A DNA stretch of 8,077 nt, taken from NCBI GenBank assembly GCA_017652545.1, contig JAGCAV010000162.1, positions 1 through 8,077 of the forward strand, written 5' to 3'. A program made the position numbers and the translations under genes. Of the stretch, positions 6,786 to 8,077 are shown in pieces. Source of the DNA: Lachnospiraceae bacterium (GTDB lineage Bacteria > Bacillota_A > Clostridia > Lachnospirales > Lachnospiraceae). Each line of letters begins with the position of its first letter. Position 1 is the stretch's first letter. The notes beneath the pieces are model-generated. The model was not told the origin of the DNA, searched no databases, and saw only the letters and a list, made by a program, of their open reading frames with translations.

Positions 6786-6821
6786 GGCTGAGACAGCCTG
6801 AAATATGCCGCTGTTTCAGCC
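6786..6821. repeat. 12-bp inverted repeat (hairpin) in the leader of the SPFH module
   Basis: GGCTGAGACAGC (6786-6797) and GCTGTTTCAGCC (6810-6821) are complementary at 11 of 12 positions, separated by a 12-base spacer. As plus-strand RNA the odd pair is G-U; as minus-strand RNA it is an A-C mismatch. Neither side has a T-tract, so it does not look like an intrinsic terminator. It lies immediately downstream of the putative -10 at 6834-6829, at or just after the expected transcript start, where it could be an operator or a 5' mRNA structure. Confidence 0.65.
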
Positions 6822-6828
6822 AGCTCCC

Positions 6829-6857
6829 AGAATACCACATTTAAAAAATGAAAAACG
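6829..6857 (-). promoter_or_regulatory. Putative extended -10 promoter of the SPFH module
   Basis: On the minus strand TGG precedes TATTCT (6834-6829), forming an extended -10 (TGnTATTCT). The position 17 bases upstream is only CGTTTT, a poor -35, but the surrounding DNA (about 6841-6856) is T-rich as for an UP element. The predicted start near 6822 gives a leader of about 125 bases containing the inverted repeat and a GGGGAGG ribosome site. Readthrough from prfB is also possible because no clear terminator separates them. Confidence 0.4.
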
Positions 6858-6912
6858 CTGATCTGTCCGGAAAATGTGTTTATTTTTTCTTAAAACCCAT
6901 CCGTCCGGGATC

Positions 6913-8038
6913 TTAGTTCTCAGATGCCTTTTCACCAAGCGTCACCCATTTCAGGTACGCATTGATGAACAGATCCAGACCGCCGTCCATGACAGCCTGT
7001 ACATTGCCGGTCTCGGCACCGGTCCGTACATCCTTCACCAGCGTGTAGGGCTGGAACACGTAGGAACGGATCTGGCTTCCCCAGGCAATGTCCTTGACCT
7101 CACCGCGGATACCGGATGCCTTTTCCATATTCTCCTGCTGTTTGAGCAGGTACAGCTTGGCCTTCAGCATCTGCATGGCCTTGTCCTTGTTCTGGAACTG
7201 TGACCGCTCGTTCTGACACTGAACCACGATCCCGGTCGGGAAGTGGGTGATGCGGATGGCGGAAGACGTCTTATTGATGTGCTGACCGCCGGCGCCGCTG
7301 GATCTGTACGTATCGATACGGATATCCTCATCTTTGATCTCCACGTCCAGATCTTCCTCAATGTCCGGCATCACGTCGCAGCTGACAAAAGAGGTCTGCC
7401 GCTTGCCCTGTGCGTTGAACGGTGAGATCCTGACCAGCCTGTGGATCCCGCGTTCCGACTTGAGCAGGCCGAATGCATTTGTTCCGTTCACCTGGAAGGT
7501 GACGGATTTGATGCCCGCCTCATCGCCGTCCAGATAGTCCAGCACTTCAACAGAGAAGCCCTTCTTATCCGCCCATTTATTGTACATGCGGTAGAGCATG
7601 CCGGCCCAGTCGCAGGACTCGGTTCCGCCCGCTCCGGCGTGCAGGGTCACGATGGCATTGCTGTTGTCATACTCTCCTGACAGAAGGGTCTTGATGCGGA
7701 TATCGTCAAATGTTGTCCTGAATGCGTCCAGGGTCTCCTGAATCTCCGGAATGACCGCGGGATCATTCTCTTCATATCCCATATCGATCAGAAGCTCGAT
7801 CTCCTCATACTGATCCTTCAGCTTCTGATAAGTCGCAACATCTTCTTTCAGGGCAGCGAGAAGCTTCATGCCCTCCGCCGATTTTGAGGCGTCATCCCAG
7901 TATCCGGGTTCCTCCATCTGTCTTTCCAGTTCCTGTATCCTCTGCTCTTTGTTAGCGAGGTCAAAGTGAATCCCTCACTTCCACTAATGGTTTTGTATAG
8001 CTGTTCAGGACAGCCTTGAATTCGTCAAGCTCGACCAA
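6913..8038 (-). CDS. prfB: Peptide chain release factor 2, expressed by programmed +1 frameshift
   Basis: RF2 recognises UGA and UAA stop codons and triggers peptide release on the ribosome. The reading frame is in two parts. A TTG start at 8038 opens 25 codons, MVELDEFKAVLNS through VRDSL, ending at an in-frame TGA (7963-7961). Skipping T7963 after CTT continues in the +1 frame from GAC at 7962 to the TAA at 6913, giving 374 residues in total against 365 in E. coli. The join reads DSL-DLANKEQRI, the usual family sequence. The stop-recognition tripeptide SPF is at 205-207. The peptide-release motif GGQ, within SSGAGGQHINKTSS, is at 250-252. RGEVKDIAWGSQIRSYVF and DLFINAYL close the protein. 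AGGTGA lies five bases before the TTG. An ATG at 7917 in the second frame (MEEPGYW) would remove the conserved N-terminal helix, so it is not the true start. Confidence 0.96.
7961..7980 (-). promoter_or_regulatory. prfB programmed +1 frameshift site with overlapping inverted repeat
   Basis: On the minus strand the slippery codon CTT is followed by TGA C, the canonical CUU-UGA-C shift context of RF2 genes. When RF2 is scarce, the slow UGA lets the ribosome slip +1 to read GAC, so RF2 controls its own synthesis. The internal Shine-Dalgarno-like element here is GAGGG, five bases before CTT. In E. coli it is AGGGGG at three bases. A perfect inverted repeat AAGTGA-GGGAT-TCACTT (7980-7964) carries the GGG in its loop and ends on the CTT. 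The shift itself is near certain; the role of the repeat is open. Confidence 0.9.
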
Positions 8039-8077
8039 TAGCTTCACCTTCTTTCTGATATGTAATTGAAATTCTCA

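Noticed and set aside
6786..6812. SigW-type promoter (TGAAAC) for the SPFH module, as for B. subtilis pspA
   Set aside because: TGAAAC is present on the minus strand at 6819-6814, but 16 bases downstream the sequence is CTGT rather than CGTA. The hexamer is explained by the inverted repeat.
6840..6912. Intrinsic terminator after prfB
   Set aside because: The T/A-rich runs downstream of the stop are not preceded by a stem longer than four base pairs, so I do not claim a terminator.
7917..8038. prfB pseudogene, since an early TGA splits the frame
   Set aside because: The TGA lies in the exact CUU-UGA-C context with an upstream purine element. This is the programmed frameshift of functional RF2 genes.
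8039..8077. 3' end of a further gene at the right edge
   Set aside because: Short open stretches run through these 39 bases in more than one frame, none with a recognisable C-terminus. Only the prfB ribosome site is supportable.

Overview
The window looks chromosomal and comes from a Firmicute, most likely class Clostridia and plausibly a Lachnospiraceae-type gut anaerobe. This is inferred from the DUF975 membrane protein, the SPFH/zinc-ribbon/TPM cluster, the style of the RF2 protein and its autoregulatory frameshift, AGGAGG-type ribosome binding sites, and moderately high GC. There are eight protein genes, all but one complete. I see no mobile element, CRISPR array, tRNA or rRNA, and no intergenic stretch longer than about 250 bases.

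Layout from left to right. (1) Positions 1-1785, minus strand: an operon of a Nudix hydrolase (ADP-ribose pyrophosphatase type), tsaE and tsaB. The last two are components of the t6A37 tRNA modification machinery. tsaB runs off the left edge and lacks only about its last ten codons. (2) Positions 1786-2052: a divergent control region with one good promoter in each direction and a near-palindrome between them. (3) Positions 2053-3410, plus strand: two overlapping genes for membrane proteins of unknown function, the second of the DUF975 family. (4) Positions 3421-6695, minus strand, convergent with the previous pair: a three-gene set in transcription order SPFH-domain protein with two zinc ribbons, zinc-ribbon membrane protein, TPM-domain membrane protein. 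It resembles the Bacillus subtilis YdjI/YdjG/YdjH set, which tethers the phage-shock protein PspA to the membrane, but the order differs and no pspA is present. Its leader has an extended -10 promoter and a 12-bp inverted repeat. (5) Positions 6913-8038, minus strand: prfB (peptide chain release factor 2), with a TTG start and an in-frame UGA after 25 codons that needs the classical programmed +1 frameshift.

Functionally the window pairs translation genes (t6A synthesis, release factor 2) with envelope genes (the SPFH module and the DUF975 pair). Six of the eight visible stop codons are TGA, the codon read by RF2. The points most worth a second look are the 17-nt perfect inverted repeat that ends on the slippery CUU codon of the prfB frameshift site, and the YdjGHI-like module without an adjacent pspA.
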